Numbered from the stretch's first letter, positions 1 through 10,069 are shown. The stretch is DNA of 59,163 bases from Prolixibacteraceae bacterium (GCA_027858715.1 JAQICD010000033.1:1-59163), one strand, 5' to 3'. Numbers and translations are program-made. Notes: a model not told the origin generated them from the letters alone.

Positions 1-28
1 TTTTATAAAAATTGCATTGATTAAAAGC

Positions 29-598
29 ATGGGTATTTTAACAATTCTTCTTATTGCCATTAGTTTATCATTCGATTCGTTTGCTGTTTCGGTGAGCAGT
101 GGCCTTTCGATGTGCCGTAAAACATTACGTGCTTCACAAACGCTAAAAATTGCACTTTCGCTGGCTGTTTTTCAAGCTGCTTTTCCCTTAATTGGATGGT
201 GGTTGGTCGGTGCTTTCAGGCACGAAATTACACAGGCCGACCACTGGATAGCTTTTGGCCTGTTAACCTTTTTGGGCGTTCGAATGATTATTGAAGCCCG
301 TGTGCCTGTTAAAGAGCGAAAAGTAAAACACCCTACCCGCTGGAGGGTGCTCATTCCCATGTCGGTTGCAACAAGTATCGATGCTTTCGCTGTTGGAATC
401 AGCTTCTCATTTTTCGTTGAAGATATCTTGACTCCCGTTATAATTATTGGCATTGTAACCTTTGCTGTTTCGATGTCAGGACTTTATATGGGCCGTAAAC
501 TTGGACAAAAGGTTGCCGGAATAGGAGAGATTGTAGGTGGTGTTGTATTAATTCTGATTGGGTTGAAAATACTTATTGAGCATTTGTTTTTTCTATAA
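29..598 (+). CDS. mntP: Putative manganese efflux pump MntP
   Basis: Multi-TM protein with the MntP-type duplicated motif (SLSFDSFAVSVSSGL ... ATSIDAFAVGISFSF). ORF track starts at a TTG at 17; the ATG at 29 is more likely. Confidence 0.88.
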   Translation: MGILTILLIAISLSFDSFAVSVSSGLSMCRKTLRASQTLKIALSLAVFQAAFPLIGWWLVGAFRHEITQADHWIAFGLLTFLGVRMIIEARVPVKERKVKHPTRWRVLIPMSVATSIDAFAVGISFSFFVEDILTPVIIIGIVTFAVSMSGLYMGRKLGQKVAGIGEIVGGVVLILIGLKILIEHLFFL

Positions 599-600
599 TA

Positions 601-771
601 TTAGTTGAGATGCCTGCGTTCGTAGCAGCTCATATTTTCATATTGCTCCATAATCCGGGTAAGCCTAAGCGCTTCTTCGTACTCGGGTGTACCGGGTTCT
701 GCATCGCAAATTTCGAGAAACCTGACAATGGCTTTACGGTATTCGTCTTCTGTGTAAATGGTGTCTCCCAT
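601..771 (-). CDS. Small conserved-looking hypothetical protein (56 aa)
   Basis: Reverse-strand reading MGDTIYTEDEYRKAIVRFLEICDAEPGTPEYEEALRLTRIMEQYENMSCYERRHLN, upstream of mntP's convergent end and just downstream of polA. Below the ORF track length cutoff. Confidence 0.5.
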   Translation of the reverse strand: MGDTIYTEDEYRKAIVRFLEICDAEPGTPEYEEALRLTRIMEQYENMSCYERRHLN

Positions 772-785
772 AAAAATAAAAATAT

Positions 786-3569
786 CTAATGAGCTTCAAG
801 CCAATTGTTACCTGTGTCCATTTCAACAGTTAAAGGTACATCAAGGTTTATGGCATGCTCCATTTCTTGTTTCACAATCTTTTTAACAGGTTCGATTTCG
901 TTGCGATAAACTTCGAAATTCAATTCGTCGTGCACCTGGAGAATCATTTTCGATTTGAGCGATTGTTCTTTCATCTTCCGGTACGTGTTTATCATGGCAA
1001 TTTTTATAATGTCAGCTGCCGAACCCTGTATTGGTGCGTTAATGGCATTTCGTTCGGCTACCCCGCGTACTACCGAGTTGGCCGAGTTGATATCTCCTAA
1101 ATAACGTTTACGGTCAAACAAAGTTTTCACAAATCCTACATTCCTTGCATCTTCAATGCATTTTTCCATGTATTCTTTAACTTTTGGAAAGGCTTCAAAG
1201 TATCCGTCGATGATTTCTTTTGCTTCGGAACGAGAAATATTAAGTCTTTGCGAAAGGCCAAAAGCCGAAATTCCGTATATAATTCCAAAGTTGGCTGTTT
1301 TGGCTTTTCGCCGCATTTCTGAAGTAACTTCCGCGACAGGGACTTTGAATATTTTAGATGCCGTAAGGGCGTGCACATCAATGTTTTCGGCAAAAGCTTC
1401 GAGTAGATTCGGGTCTTTGCTCAAAGCCGCCATTATACGTAGCTCAATTTGTGAATAGTCGGCCGACAGATAAACCATATTGTTTTCCGAAGGAATAAAC
1501 GCTTTGCGAATTTCGCGTCCGTTTTCGTCGCGTATGGGTATGTTTTGCAGGTTAGGATTAACCGAACTCAACCGGCCTGTAGCCGCCACTGCCTGTTTAA
1601 ACGAGGTGTGTATTTTACCGGTACGTTCGTTTATTAGCTTAGGTAATGCTTCAACATAGGTATTTAATAGTTTTTTTAAACCCCGGTATTCCAGTACTTT
1701 ATTTATAATTGGGTGTTTGTTGGTGAGTTTCGAAAGCACCTCTTCGCTGGTAGAATATTGCTTGGTTTTTGTTTTTTTTGCGTTTGGGTCGATTTTTAAT
1801 TTTTCAAATAAAACAACTCCCAATTGTTTTGGCGAAGAAATCAGAAAATCGGATCCGGCCAGTTCGTGAATTTCTTTTTCGAGTTCTCCAATCTGGAATA
1901 CCAGTTTTTTTGCATACTCGTTCAGTGCATCTGTATCTACTTTAACACCGTTTACCTCCATATTTACCAATACTGGTATTAGTGGCATTTCCATGTTGTA
2001 GAACAAATCATCAAGGCCGTTTTCCTTCAGCTCTTTGCTCAGCTTTTCTTTTAACTGTAAAGTGAGGTCGGCATCTTCGCAGGCATACTTTACCAGTTTT
2101 TCGGTATCGACCGACCGCATGGTGCGTTGATTTTTACCTTTAGCGCCAATGAGGTTCTCTGTTGGAACTTTCTTGTAGTTGAGATAAAGCTCGGTAAGAA
2201 AATCAAGGTTGTGTCGCAATTCAGGCTGAATAAGGTAATGCGCAATCATTGTGTCGAATAATTTGCCTTTTATTTCAATACCGTAAGCGGCCAGCATAAG
2301 CATGTCGTACTTGATGTTTTGACCAATCTTTTCAATGTTTTCGTCTTCAAAAATAAGTTTAAATTCATCGACAATTTTTTGTGCTTCGTCGCGGTTTTCG
2401 GGCAGAAGCACGCAGTAGGCTTCGTGCGATTTTATGGCAAACGAAATGCACACCAGTTCAGCTGTATGCGGGTCGAGCCCGGTGGTTTCGGTATCGAAAC
2501 AAAACGATGGGCTTACAGCCAGTTCAGCTCTGAGCGACGCGCGCTGCGATTCGTTTTCAACAGTGATGTACTGGTGCGAAACACTTTCGATGGTTTCGTA
2601 ATTTTTTGATGAGCTTATATTTTCGTTTTCTGCATTTCCAAACAACGACCCCTGGGTTGCTTCTTCGCCCGAGGTTGAGGTATTGTTGCCCGACTGTAAT
2701 TTTTTGGCCATTGTGCGAAACTCAAGCTCTTCGTATATAGATAGTAGTTTTTTGCTGTCGGGGCTATGTCTTTTCATTAGCTCAAAGTCGGCTTCTACAG
2801 GTGTTTCGCGGTCGATAACTACCAGCTTGCGCGATAAAAAAACCTGTTCTTTGTGTTCGATAAGGTTTTCTTTCTGCTTGCCTTTCAGTTCGTCGATGTG
2901 TTCATAGATTCCCTCGATGCTTTTATACTGACTTATGAGTTTAATGGCTGTTTTTGGGCCAATTCCGGGACATCCCGGGATGTTGTCGGACGAGTCGCCC
3001 ATTAAGCCAAGAATATCTATCACTTGTTCGGGGCGGTCAATTTCAAAGTTCTTCTTCACTTCGTTCACGCCCCAAACTTCGGCTTTGTTGCCCGCTTTGG
3101 CCGGTTTGTACATATATGTATTCTCATCAACCAGCTGTGCATAGTCTTTGTCGGGTGTCATCATGTAGGTTGTAAACCCTTCTGCGCCGGCTATTTTGGC
3201 CAGTGTGCCGATTACATCGTCGGCTTCGTAACCCTTTTTCTCGATAATAGGGATGTTGTAGGCTTTTATAATATCGCGAATGTAAGGAATAGCGCTGCGA
3301 ATATCTTCGGGCATTTGCTCCCGGTTGGCCTTGTATTCAGGATACATTTCGTGTCTGAAGGTATCGGCATGAACATCAAATACCACGGCAACGTGCGACA
3401 TTTCTTCATCGGACAAAAGCTGTTCGAGGGTGTTTGTAAAACCCAGTATTGCCGATGTGTTTTGCCCCTTTGAGTTGAAGCGCGGGTTTCGGATAAAAGC
3501 AAAATATGAACGGTAGATCAGTGCGTAAGCATCGAGTAAAAAAAGTTTTTGGGTTTCTTTTGTTTCCAT
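786..3569 (-). CDS. polA: DNA polymerase I
   Basis: 927 aa with 5'-3' exonuclease, 3'-5' exonuclease (FDTETTGLDP) and family A polymerase motifs (SADYSQIELRIMA, RRKAKTANFGIIYG, QVHDEL). Confidence 0.98.
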   Translation of the reverse strand: METKETQKLFLLDAYALIYRSYFAFIRNPRFNSKGQNTSAILGFTNTLEQLLSDEEMSHVAVVFDVHADTFRHEMYPEYKANREQMPEDIRSAIPYIRDIIKAYNIPIIEKKGYEADDVIGTLAKIAGAEGFTTYMMTPDKDYAQLVDENTYMYKPAKAGNKAEVWGVNEVKKNFEIDRPEQVIDILGLMGDSSDNIPGCPGIGPKTAIKLISQYKSIEGIYEHIDELKGKQKENLIEHKEQVFLSRKLVVIDRETPVEADFELMKRHSPDSKKLLSIYEELEFRTMAKKLQSGNNTSTSGEEATQGSLFGNAENENISSSKNYETIESVSHQYITVENESQRASLRAELAVSPSFCFDTETTGLDPHTAELVCISFAIKSHEAYCVLLPENRDEAQKIVDEFKLIFEDENIEKIGQNIKYDMLMLAAYGIEIKGKLFDTMIAHYLIQPELRHNLDFLTELYLNYKKVPTENLIGAKGKNQRTMRSVDTEKLVKYACEDADLTLQLKEKLSKELKENGLDDLFYNMEMPLIPVLVNMEVNGVKVDTDALNEYAKKLVFQIGELEKEIHELAGSDFLISSPKQLGVVLFEKLKIDPNAKKTKTKQYSTSEEVLSKLTNKHPIINKVLEYRGLKKLLNTYVEALPKLINERTGKIHTSFKQAVAATGRLSSVNPNLQNIPIRDENGREIRKAFIPSENNMVYLSADYSQIELRIMAALSKDPNLLEAFAENIDVHALTASKIFKVPVAEVTSEMRRKAKTANFGIIYGISAFGLSQRLNISRSEAKEIIDGYFEAFPKVKEYMEKCIEDARNVGFVKTLFDRKRYLGDINSANSVVRGVAERNAINAPIQGSAADIIKIAMINTYRKMKEQSLKSKMILQVHDELNFEVYRNEIEPVKKIVKQEMEHAINLDVPLTVEMDTGNNWLEAH

Positions 3570-3572
3570 AAT

Positions 3573-4025
3573 TTAAAGGTTGTCATCGGCATTCCATTCG
3601 GCATTTGAACTGCTGGTTTCGTATAAAACCACTTTTTTGAGCTCAATTCCTTCGGGCAATTTAGGTTTAATTTTTTTTACTATCCAGATTACGAGGTTTT
3701 CGCAGGTGGGTTGAAAATCGAAAATGAAGTGGCGCTCAAACATTTCGCCTAAAGATTTAAGCTGGTGCTGTGGAGCCTTATTATAAACGGATATTGAGTG
3801 ATCCAGTTTGTCAACAATTTCATCTTTAACAATCCGTTTTAGGTCGCTAAAGTCGATAACCATACCATTTTTACTGTTTTGCGGATCGTTAATGGGTTCG
3901 CCCATAACTGTTACATAAAGCTTGTATGTGTGCCCGTGAATGTTTTTACACAGCCCGTCGTAATTCCAAAGGGCATGAGCCATTTCAAAATCGTAAAATT
4001 TAGTTACACGAATTTTATCTGACAT
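3573..4025 (-). CDS. queD: 6-carboxytetrahydropterin synthase / 6-pyruvoyl-tetrahydropterin synthase family
   Basis: FEMAHALWNYDGLCKNIHGHTYKL and DHSISVY zinc/active-site motifs of the PTPS/QueD family. Confidence 0.88.
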   Translation of the reverse strand: MSDKIRVTKFYDFEMAHALWNYDGLCKNIHGHTYKLYVTVMGEPINDPQNSKNGMVIDFSDLKRIVKDEIVDKLDHSISVYNKAPQHQLKSLGEMFERHFIFDFQPTCENLVIWIVKKIKPKLPEGIELKKVVLYETSSSNAEWNADDNL

Positions 4026-4109
4026 TATGAATTTTGATTTTAATTACAAATGATGTTTTAGAATAAACAAAAAGTAGGAAAAAAAGTTAAATGTTTAGTT
4101 TATTTAGAA

Positions 4110-4415
4110 TTATTTATCGGAACACGCACATGTTTTCATGCATTCAATCATTTGCCCAAGTACTTTATGTTGAGTGAAATAAAAGGTGTTTTTACCTTTT
4201 CTTTTTGAGCATAAAACCCCCTTATCCTTTAAGATTCCCAGGTGATGAGAGGCGGTTGATTGTTCAATATTAAGAATTTCGTGAATTTGAGATACGGTAA
4301 GTTCGTTGCCATCTTTAAGTAAGTTAAGAATGGAAATGCGTAAAGGATGAGCCATCGCTTTAAGCATGGCTGTTGCTTTATTCAGGCTATTCTCGTCAAG
4401 CTCTTGTGTTAACAT
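4110..4415 (-). CDS. ArsR-family winged-helix transcriptional regulator
   Basis: KAMAHPLRISILNLLKDGNELTVSQIHEILNIEQSTASHHLGILKDKGVL is a typical ArsR wHTH; C-terminal CMKTCAC cysteine cluster. ORF track start (4496) extended; MLTQELDE start at 4415 preferred. Confidence 0.9.
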   Translation of the reverse strand: MLTQELDENSLNKATAMLKAMAHPLRISILNLLKDGNELTVSQIHEILNIEQSTASHHLGILKDKGVLCSKRKGKNTFYFTQHKVLGQMIECMKTCACSDK

Positions 4416-4530
4416 GTGTTTTTTGTTTATGCATACAAATTTATAAATATTCATCAAAGAATAAATATTGAAACAAATAAAACGAATTATAAACATCGTA
4501 CCGATTTGTCGGTTATTTTGAAAAACAAAC

Positions 4531-4559
4531 TTTTGTTGAAATATAAATTCTTACTTTTG
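4531..4559 (+). promoter_or_regulatory. Candidate Bacteroidota housekeeping promoter (TTTTG-N16-TACTTTTG)
   Basis: TTTTG at 4531-4535 and TAnnTTTG match TACTTTTG at 4552-4559, 13 nt before the ATG at 4573. Confidence 0.5.
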
Positions 4560-4572
4560 GGGTTTTAAAACA

Positions 4573-5547
4573 ATGTCGAAATTAGATAAAATAAAACAAC
4601 CGGTAGCTGATGAGCTGACAAAGTTCGAAAAATTTTTCAGAGAAACTGCACACTCCGATATTTCGCTGTTAAATACTATTGTTAACTACCTGGTTCGTCG
4701 CAAAGGCAAGCAGATCAGACCTCTGTTTGTTTTTCTATCGGCGAAAATGCATGGCGAAATAAACCGCAGTACATTTTTGGCAGCTACCTCAATTGAGTTG
4801 CTTCACTCGGCAACATTGGTTCACGACGATGTAATTGATGAGTCGTACGAGCGCCGTAATGCATTTTCAATTAACGCCCTTTGGAAAAATAAATATGCAG
4901 TTTTGATTGGCGATTTTTTACTTTCGAAAGGTTTACTTATTGCGACAAAGGAAAAGGAATACGAAACGCTTGATATTATTTCAAGGGCAGTGAAAGAAAC
5001 CATCGAAGGAGAGTTGCTTCAAAGCGAAAAAAGCCGGAAGCTTGACATTACTGAGGAGTCGTACCTTGAAATTATATCGAAGAAAACAGCTTCACTTATT
5101 GGTACTAGTTTGGCAGTAGGAACTCACTCGGTAGTTAAGGATAAAAGTATAATTGAAGAAATGCGCGAGATTGGTGTTTTGGCCGGTTTGGCTTTTCAGA
5201 TACGCGACGACATTTTCGATTACGAAGAAAAGGGGATTATCGGGAAACCAACCGGGAACGATATTAAGGAACAGAAAATAACTTTGCCGTTAATTTATTT
5301 GATTAATAACTCTGGTAATAAAGAGCAGCGAAGGATTATTAACATTGTTAAAAAGAAAAATCATCATAAAAAAGAAGTTGAAGATTTAATTAAAATGGTT
5401 CGTAAAGGAGGAGGGATTGAATATGCAGCCGAACGTATGAATCATTATTGTGTGCAGGCCATTGAGCGCTTGTCAGTTTTCCCTGATAGCGAAGCGCGTG
5501 ATGCTTTAAGTGCTTTGTTTAAATACATAATAAGCCGTAAAAGATGA
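4573..5547 (+). CDS. Polyprenyl (e.g. octaprenyl) diphosphate synthase
   Basis: LVHDDVIDESYERR and FQIRDDIFDYE: first and second aspartate-rich motifs of trans-isoprenyl diphosphate synthases. Confidence 0.93.
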   Translation: MSKLDKIKQPVADELTKFEKFFRETAHSDISLLNTIVNYLVRRKGKQIRPLFVFLSAKMHGEINRSTFLAATSIELLHSATLVHDDVIDESYERRNAFSINALWKNKYAVLIGDFLLSKGLLIATKEKEYETLDIISRAVKETIEGELLQSEKSRKLDITEESYLEIISKKTASLIGTSLAVGTHSVVKDKSIIEEMREIGVLAGLAFQIRDDIFDYEEKGIIGKPTGNDIKEQKITLPLIYLINNSGNKEQRRIINIVKKKNHHKKEVEDLIKMVRKGGGIEYAAERMNHYCVQAIERLSVFPDSEARDALSALFKYIISRKR

Positions 5548-5572
5548 GAGCAGCCCTTTTTGAGCTGCTCTC
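5546..5572. terminator. Stem-loop between convergent genes
   Basis: GAGAGCAGC-ccctttttga-GCTGCTCTC perfect 9-bp stem starting inside the TGA stop at 5545-5547; no strong T tract. Confidence 0.6.
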
Positions 5573-5615
5573 GTAAATAGCCATGAAAACACAAACTTTA
5601 TCAAAAAGAATAAAG

Positions 5616-6179
5616 TTATACGGTTAATATTTCTTTCTCTTTAGCAGCGAGTATCTCGTCTGCCTTCTTCGAATAGTCGTCAGTAATTTTTTGTACCTGG
5701 TCGAGTCCGTCTTTTTCCATATCTTCCGACAGTCCTTCTTTTAAAAGCTTTTTAAGCTGTTCGTTGGCATCGCGACGTGCGTTGCGAATGCTAACCTTTG
5801 CTGATTCGCCTTCTTTGTTCACATCTTTAACCAGCGAATGCCTACGCTCCTCTGTTAGAGGGGGGATAAAAATCCGAATAATTTCTCCGTTGTTGTCGGG
5901 GTTAAACCCCAGGTTGGCGTTGATTATTGCTTTTTCGATAGGAGCAATCATGCCTTTTTCCCATGGTTGTACAACAATGGTTTTGGCATCGGGCGTGGTA
6001 ATGCTTGATGTTTGTGCCAGCGGAGTCATTGTTCCGTAATAATTTACCATTACACTGTCGAGCATGCGCGGCGATGCTTTGCCGGCACGCAAATGGCCTA
6101 GTTCTTTTTCTAAATGTTCAATGGCTGCCTTCATCTGATCCAACGCCATTTCAATAATCATGTCAGCTTCTTCGTTCAT
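5616..6179 (-). CDS. frr: Ribosome recycling factor
   Basis: 187 aa with LRAGKASPRMLDSVMVNYYG, TPDAKTIVVQPWEK, IPPLTEERRHSLVK, VSIRNARRDAN motifs. Confidence 0.98.
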   Translation of the reverse strand: MNEEADMIIEMALDQMKAAIEHLEKELGHLRAGKASPRMLDSVMVNYYGTMTPLAQTSSITTPDAKTIVVQPWEKGMIAPIEKAIINANLGFNPDNNGEIIRIFIPPLTEERRHSLVKDVNKEGESAKVSIRNARRDANEQLKKLLKEGLSEDMEKDGLDQVQKITDDYSKKADEILAAKEKEILTV

Positions 6180-6313
6180 ATATCCAGCGTATATTATTTC
6201 ACTTTAATTACAAATTTAGAAAAAAAACGTACAGAACGAAATATTCGTTTTCTTTTTGTTTAAAATATATTGCAGAATGTTTTCTATTTTTGGCAATTAA
6301 AAAGCTAAAAAAT

Positions 6314-7255
6314 ATGAAAGGTACATATCAACATACACATCCATTTTCGAAACTTTTACTTGTTGCGTTAACAGCACTTGTTTGTTTATTTGTGTCGATG
6401 ATAATAGCAGCTGTTACTGCAATTCCGCTATTTGGAAGCGATGCATTTAGCAGTATGCTTGGCGGTGGACTTATCTATGACGAATCAAATATTGAAGTAC
6501 TCAAATATCTTCAGCTTTGGCAGTCGATCGGTTTGTTTGTTATTCCGGCTTTGCTGCTTGCTCTAATGTTTGGTAGTTCCATAAAAAATTATTTGAAACT
6601 GAATAAGCGTGTTTTTTTGAGAAGCACAGTCCTGGCCGCGTTTATTGTTTTGGTGTCCAGTCCTTTTATCAGTTATGTTGGTGTTCTGAATACCGAAATG
6701 GAGTTACCACAATGGCTCGAAGGAGTTGAGCGCTGGATGAGGCAAAGCGAAGATCAGGCGGGTATGTTAACCGAGTTGTTTGTGAAGGCCGATTCGTTTG
6801 GCGGATTGTTATACAATATTTTCCTGATTGCCTTAATTCCCGCAATTGGTGAGGAATTTTTATTTAGAGGAGTAATACAACGAACTTTTCACGAGTGGAC
6901 AAAGAACAAGCATGTTGCAATTTGGGTTTCAGCTTTTTTGTTTAGTGCCTTGCATATGCAATTTTATGGTTTTATCCCCAGGGCATTACTCGGCGCTTTG
7001 TTTGGATACCTGTTTGTTTGGAGTGGGAACTTATGGTTGCCGGTTATTGCTCATTTTGCAAACAATGCCCTAGCTGTAATTGCTTATTATTTTTACGAAG
7101 CCGGCACTTTAAAAACCGATCCTGAAACACTTGGAACCAATATGGAAAATGCATGGGTTGCTGCTACTTTTAGCCTTATTGCTGTTGTATCTTTGATGGC
7201 TTATTTTTATCATATTGAAAAAAGGAAGCATTCAAAAGTTGAACTCAGGTTGTAG
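6314..7255 (+). CDS. CPBP family intramembrane glutamic endopeptidase
   Basis: Multi-TM; IGEEFLFRGVIQR, SALHMQF and HFANN motifs of the CPBP/Abi family. ATG at 6314 preferred over the upstream TTG. Confidence 0.9.
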   Translation: MKGTYQHTHPFSKLLLVALTALVCLFVSMIIAAVTAIPLFGSDAFSSMLGGGLIYDESNIEVLKYLQLWQSIGLFVIPALLLALMFGSSIKNYLKLNKRVFLRSTVLAAFIVLVSSPFISYVGVLNTEMELPQWLEGVERWMRQSEDQAGMLTELFVKADSFGGLLYNIFLIALIPAIGEEFLFRGVIQRTFHEWTKNKHVAIWVSAFLFSALHMQFYGFIPRALLGALFGYLFVWSGNLWLPVIAHFANNALAVIAYYFYEAGTLKTDPETLGTNMENAWVAATFSLIAVVSLMAYFYHIEKRKHSKVELRL

Positions 7256-7945
7256 CTTTTTGGCTTCCAATTTTTTCTTCTCCGATTTCCGATATACATA
7301 TACAACGCCATAGCTAATACATTTGTAGCGTTTTTTCATTTCAGAGAGTTTGTCGAAATGTTCCTCAATTTCGTTCCATATATTCTGAATGTGTTTGTCC
7401 ACTTCGTCTCTCAGCTGTCCTACATTGTTTGAACTTTGGTCGGTAGTGGTTTGCAGTGTTTTTTGGAAGTGATAAATGTAAAGAAATTTTTCGTAATTAA
7501 CCTTAACCAGGGCAATTGACGGGTTATATACAGGACTTCCGCCATTTTGAATTCGCATTTTGTCGCCCTCGATTATTTTTTTGCCCCAATTAATGAGTTC
7601 TTTTTCAGCATTTAATGGTGGAACTGTATTGCCATAATCATTTAATCCGTAAAATTCTCTTATTTCGTTTTTGACTTCGCCACGAGCAATTCCCATGTTT
7701 ATTACCTGTATGTAATGTGAAACGTACATGCGTGCTTTACGCTGAAGTTTCAGGTAGTTTTTGTTTTTTTCGATTTGATTTTTTTTGGCAGCTTCGAGAT
7801 TAGTTATTGCCTGTTGGAAGCGTGGCAGCAACGACTTAAGTACAGTAAGCGAACTTTCCGAAATAAATAAGGCCTTGTCGGTATTTCTACTTTGACAAGG
7901 CCTTATATGATTTTCAAATTTTTCTTTCTGACTATATTCCATCAT
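7232..7945 (-). CDS. Hypothetical protein (~237 aa, charged/helical)
   Basis: Long ORF; MMEYSQKEKFENHI start overlaps the end of the upstream gene by 14 nt. No family recognised. Confidence 0.7.
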   Translation of the reverse strand: MMEYSQKEKFENHIRPCQSRNTDKALFISESSLTVLKSLLPRFQQAITNLEAAKKNQIEKNKNYLKLQRKARMYVSHYIQVINMGIARGEVKNEIREFYGLNDYGNTVPPLNAEKELINWGKKIIEGDKMRIQNGGSPVYNPSIALVKVNYEKFLYIYHFQKTLQTTTDQSSNNVGQLRDEVDKHIQNIWNEIEEHFDKLSEMKKRYKCISYGVVYVYRKSEKKKLEAKKLQPEFNF

Positions 7946-8555
7946 CCTTTTTTTTATTAAAGCTATAGCTGAATATTTTACCATCTGAACTGAAATTTGC
8001 CATGTAGTTGCCATTTTCAAGCCTATTCAAATCGAAACCGGCCGTGATGCTGAAATCTTCACCCAAAGTCTTTTTGAATACTTCGCCTTTTTCGTTATAA
8101 AGTGTTAAATACGTGTTGCTTAACGAGTGGTTCAAATATGAGATCTTCAACACATCGTCTTCAACCTTAATAAACGGAGTAGTTGGAACATCTTCTTTTA
8201 AAACTTTAATTGTGTTGGTTGCAACTTTGAATAAAACTTCCTTTTCTCCAAAACTATTTTTAGCTTTTAGTCGATATTCACCATCTTCGAGATTTTTAAA
8301 GTCGAAAATTTTTGTGTAAATTTTGTCGCTAATACGACCTTCTTTGTAATAAATTATTGAGCCATTAAAGTCTTCAATTGATACTTCCGAAATAGTGTTT
8401 TCGATATTGTTAACTACAACGACTGCGCGTTCAAATGAATGTGGTACGATTTTTACATTTGGACTTTCTCCTGCAGTTGCTTTTACAGCAATCAGTGCAA
8501 CTAAAATAACAGCTACTGTTACTTTTGTTGCTAAATAAGCTAATTTTACTTTCAT
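7932..8555 (-). CDS. Secreted hypothetical protein, two beta-sandwich-like repeats
   Basis: N-terminal hydrophobic signal (TKVTVAVILVALIAVKATAGE). Two similar modules ending FKNLEDGEYRLKAKN.../LNRLENGNYMANFSS.... Confidence 0.7.
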   Translation of the reverse strand: MKVKLAYLATKVTVAVILVALIAVKATAGESPNVKIVPHSFERAVVVVNNIENTISEVSIEDFNGSIIYYKEGRISDKIYTKIFDFKNLEDGEYRLKAKNSFGEKEVLFKVATNTIKVLKEDVPTTPFIKVEDDVLKISYLNHSLSNTYLTLYNEKGEVFKKTLGEDFSITAGFDLNRLENGNYMANFSSDGKIFSYSFNKKKDDGI

Positions 8556-8851
8556 TTTTCTGATTTTTTAAAATTTAAAAACTAAACTATTTAACTAAAC
8601 TTTGATGATACAAACATAGTATGTTTTACAACATCATGCTGAATAACATGTTTTAAGTATTTGTTAATTATGAAATAAATAGTTATATGGAGAGCGTTCT
8701 CAATTTTGAAGTAGCATAAGTGTCATTGTAACAGACAGATGTAGTATATTCTCCAATGTAAATAAATCTTTAATTTAGAATGGATAAAAATATAATGAAA
8801 TGAGCATGATTCAGACGTAAATCATAACCGTGGATGATTATATACGAGTTC

Positions 8852-8869
8852 TCCCGATGAACATCGGGA
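8852..8869. repeat. Short palindrome TCCCGAT-GAAC-ATCGGGA
   Basis: Perfect 7-bp inverted repeat in the region upstream of the aminotransferase gene. Confidence 0.6.
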
Positions 8870-8899
8870 TTGCTTAAAACAAATAAAAAATATAAACGA

Positions 8900-10069
8900 A
8901 TGAAATATAATTTTGATGAAATAATTGAACGTGAAGGCACCAATTGTCAAAAGTATGATAACAGAGAGTTAATTTTTGGTAAAACTGATGTAATCCCTAT
9001 GTGGGTCGCCGATTCCGATTTTAAAACACCCGATTTTATTGTCAAGGCAATTAAACAACGCGCTGCCCACGAGATTTACGGATATCCGCTTAAGCCCGAA
9101 TCGTTTTACGAGTCAATAATAAACTGGCAGAAACGCCGGCATAACTGGGTTGTTGAACGAAACTGGATTGAATACAGCTCAAATGTTGTAGTAGGGCTGG
9201 CCTCTGTAGTTTTATCCATGACTAATCCCGGCGATAAAATTATTGTTCAGCCACCGGTTTATTTTCCATTTTTTCATGTTATCGAAGGCAACAAACGTGT
9301 AATGGTTGAAAACCCTTTGGTAAACCGAAACGGTCGTTATCATTTCGACATTGATGACTTGATTGCAAAAATTGATGATGATACAAAAATGCTGTTTCTG
9401 TGCAATCCGCATAATCCCGGTGGAATGGTATGGACAGAAAATGAGTTGAAAGAACTTGGTGAGGTGTGCCTGAAACACAATGTGATTGTAGTTTCAGATG
9501 AAATACATGCCGATCTGGTTTTTAAAGGTCATGAACATGTTCCGTTTGCAAAGTTGTCGGATGAGTTTGCTAAAAACAGTATTACTTTAATGTCGGCCAG
9601 TAAAACTTTTAACATTGCCGGTTTGTCATCGGCGTATCTTTTCATACCCGATAAAGAGTTACGTATAAAATATCAAAAGCTAATGAAGGCGACGCATTTA
9701 TCGTCGGGTAACTTTTTTGGTTTGGTGGCTACCGAAGAAGCTTATACTTATGGAGATGAATGGTTGGAAGAGCTTCTGGTTTATCTCGAAGGCAACTTTG
9801 AATTCATTATGAAGTATATAGCTGAAAATCTGCCACGGATAAAAGTAATGCAGCCCGAGGGTACTTATTTGCCATGGCTCGACATGTCGGGGCTGAGTAT
9901 TGATGCCCATAAAGCTTACAAGATTTTAATTGAATACGGGCTTGGTTTAACACCCGGCAACATGTTTGGAACCGGAGGTGAGAATTTTATCAGGTTAAAT
10001 ATGGCGTGCCCACGCAGTGTTTTGGCCGAAGGGCTCGGGAGAATGAAAGAAGCACTGGCTGCATATTAA
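8900..10069 (+). CDS. MalY/PatB family PLP-dependent aminotransferase / cystathionine beta-lyase-like
   Basis: ELIFGKTDVIPMWVADSDFKTPDFIVKAI, CNPHNPGGMVWTENEL, SDEIHADLVF, SASKTFNIAGL (PLP lysine) motifs. Confidence 0.93.
   Translation: MKYNFDEIIEREGTNCQKYDNRELIFGKTDVIPMWVADSDFKTPDFIVKAIKQRAAHEIYGYPLKPESFYESIINWQKRRHNWVVERNWIEYSSNVVVGLASVVLSMTNPGDKIIVQPPVYFPFFHVIEGNKRVMVENPLVNRNGRYHFDIDDLIAKIDDDTKMLFLCNPHNPGGMVWTENELKELGEVCLKHNVIVVSDEIHADLVFKGHEHVPFAKLSDEFAKNSITLMSASKTFNIAGLSSAYLFIPDKELRIKYQKLMKATHLSSGNFFGLVATEEAYTYGDEWLEELLVYLEGNFEFIMKYIAENLPRIKVMQPEGTYLPWLDMSGLSIDAHKAYKILIEYGLGLTPGNMFGTGGENFIRLNMACPRSVLAEGLGRMKEALAAY

Noticed and set aside
172-453. Minus-strand ORF inside mntP
   Set aside because: Antisense of a confident coding gene with no recognisable protein features.
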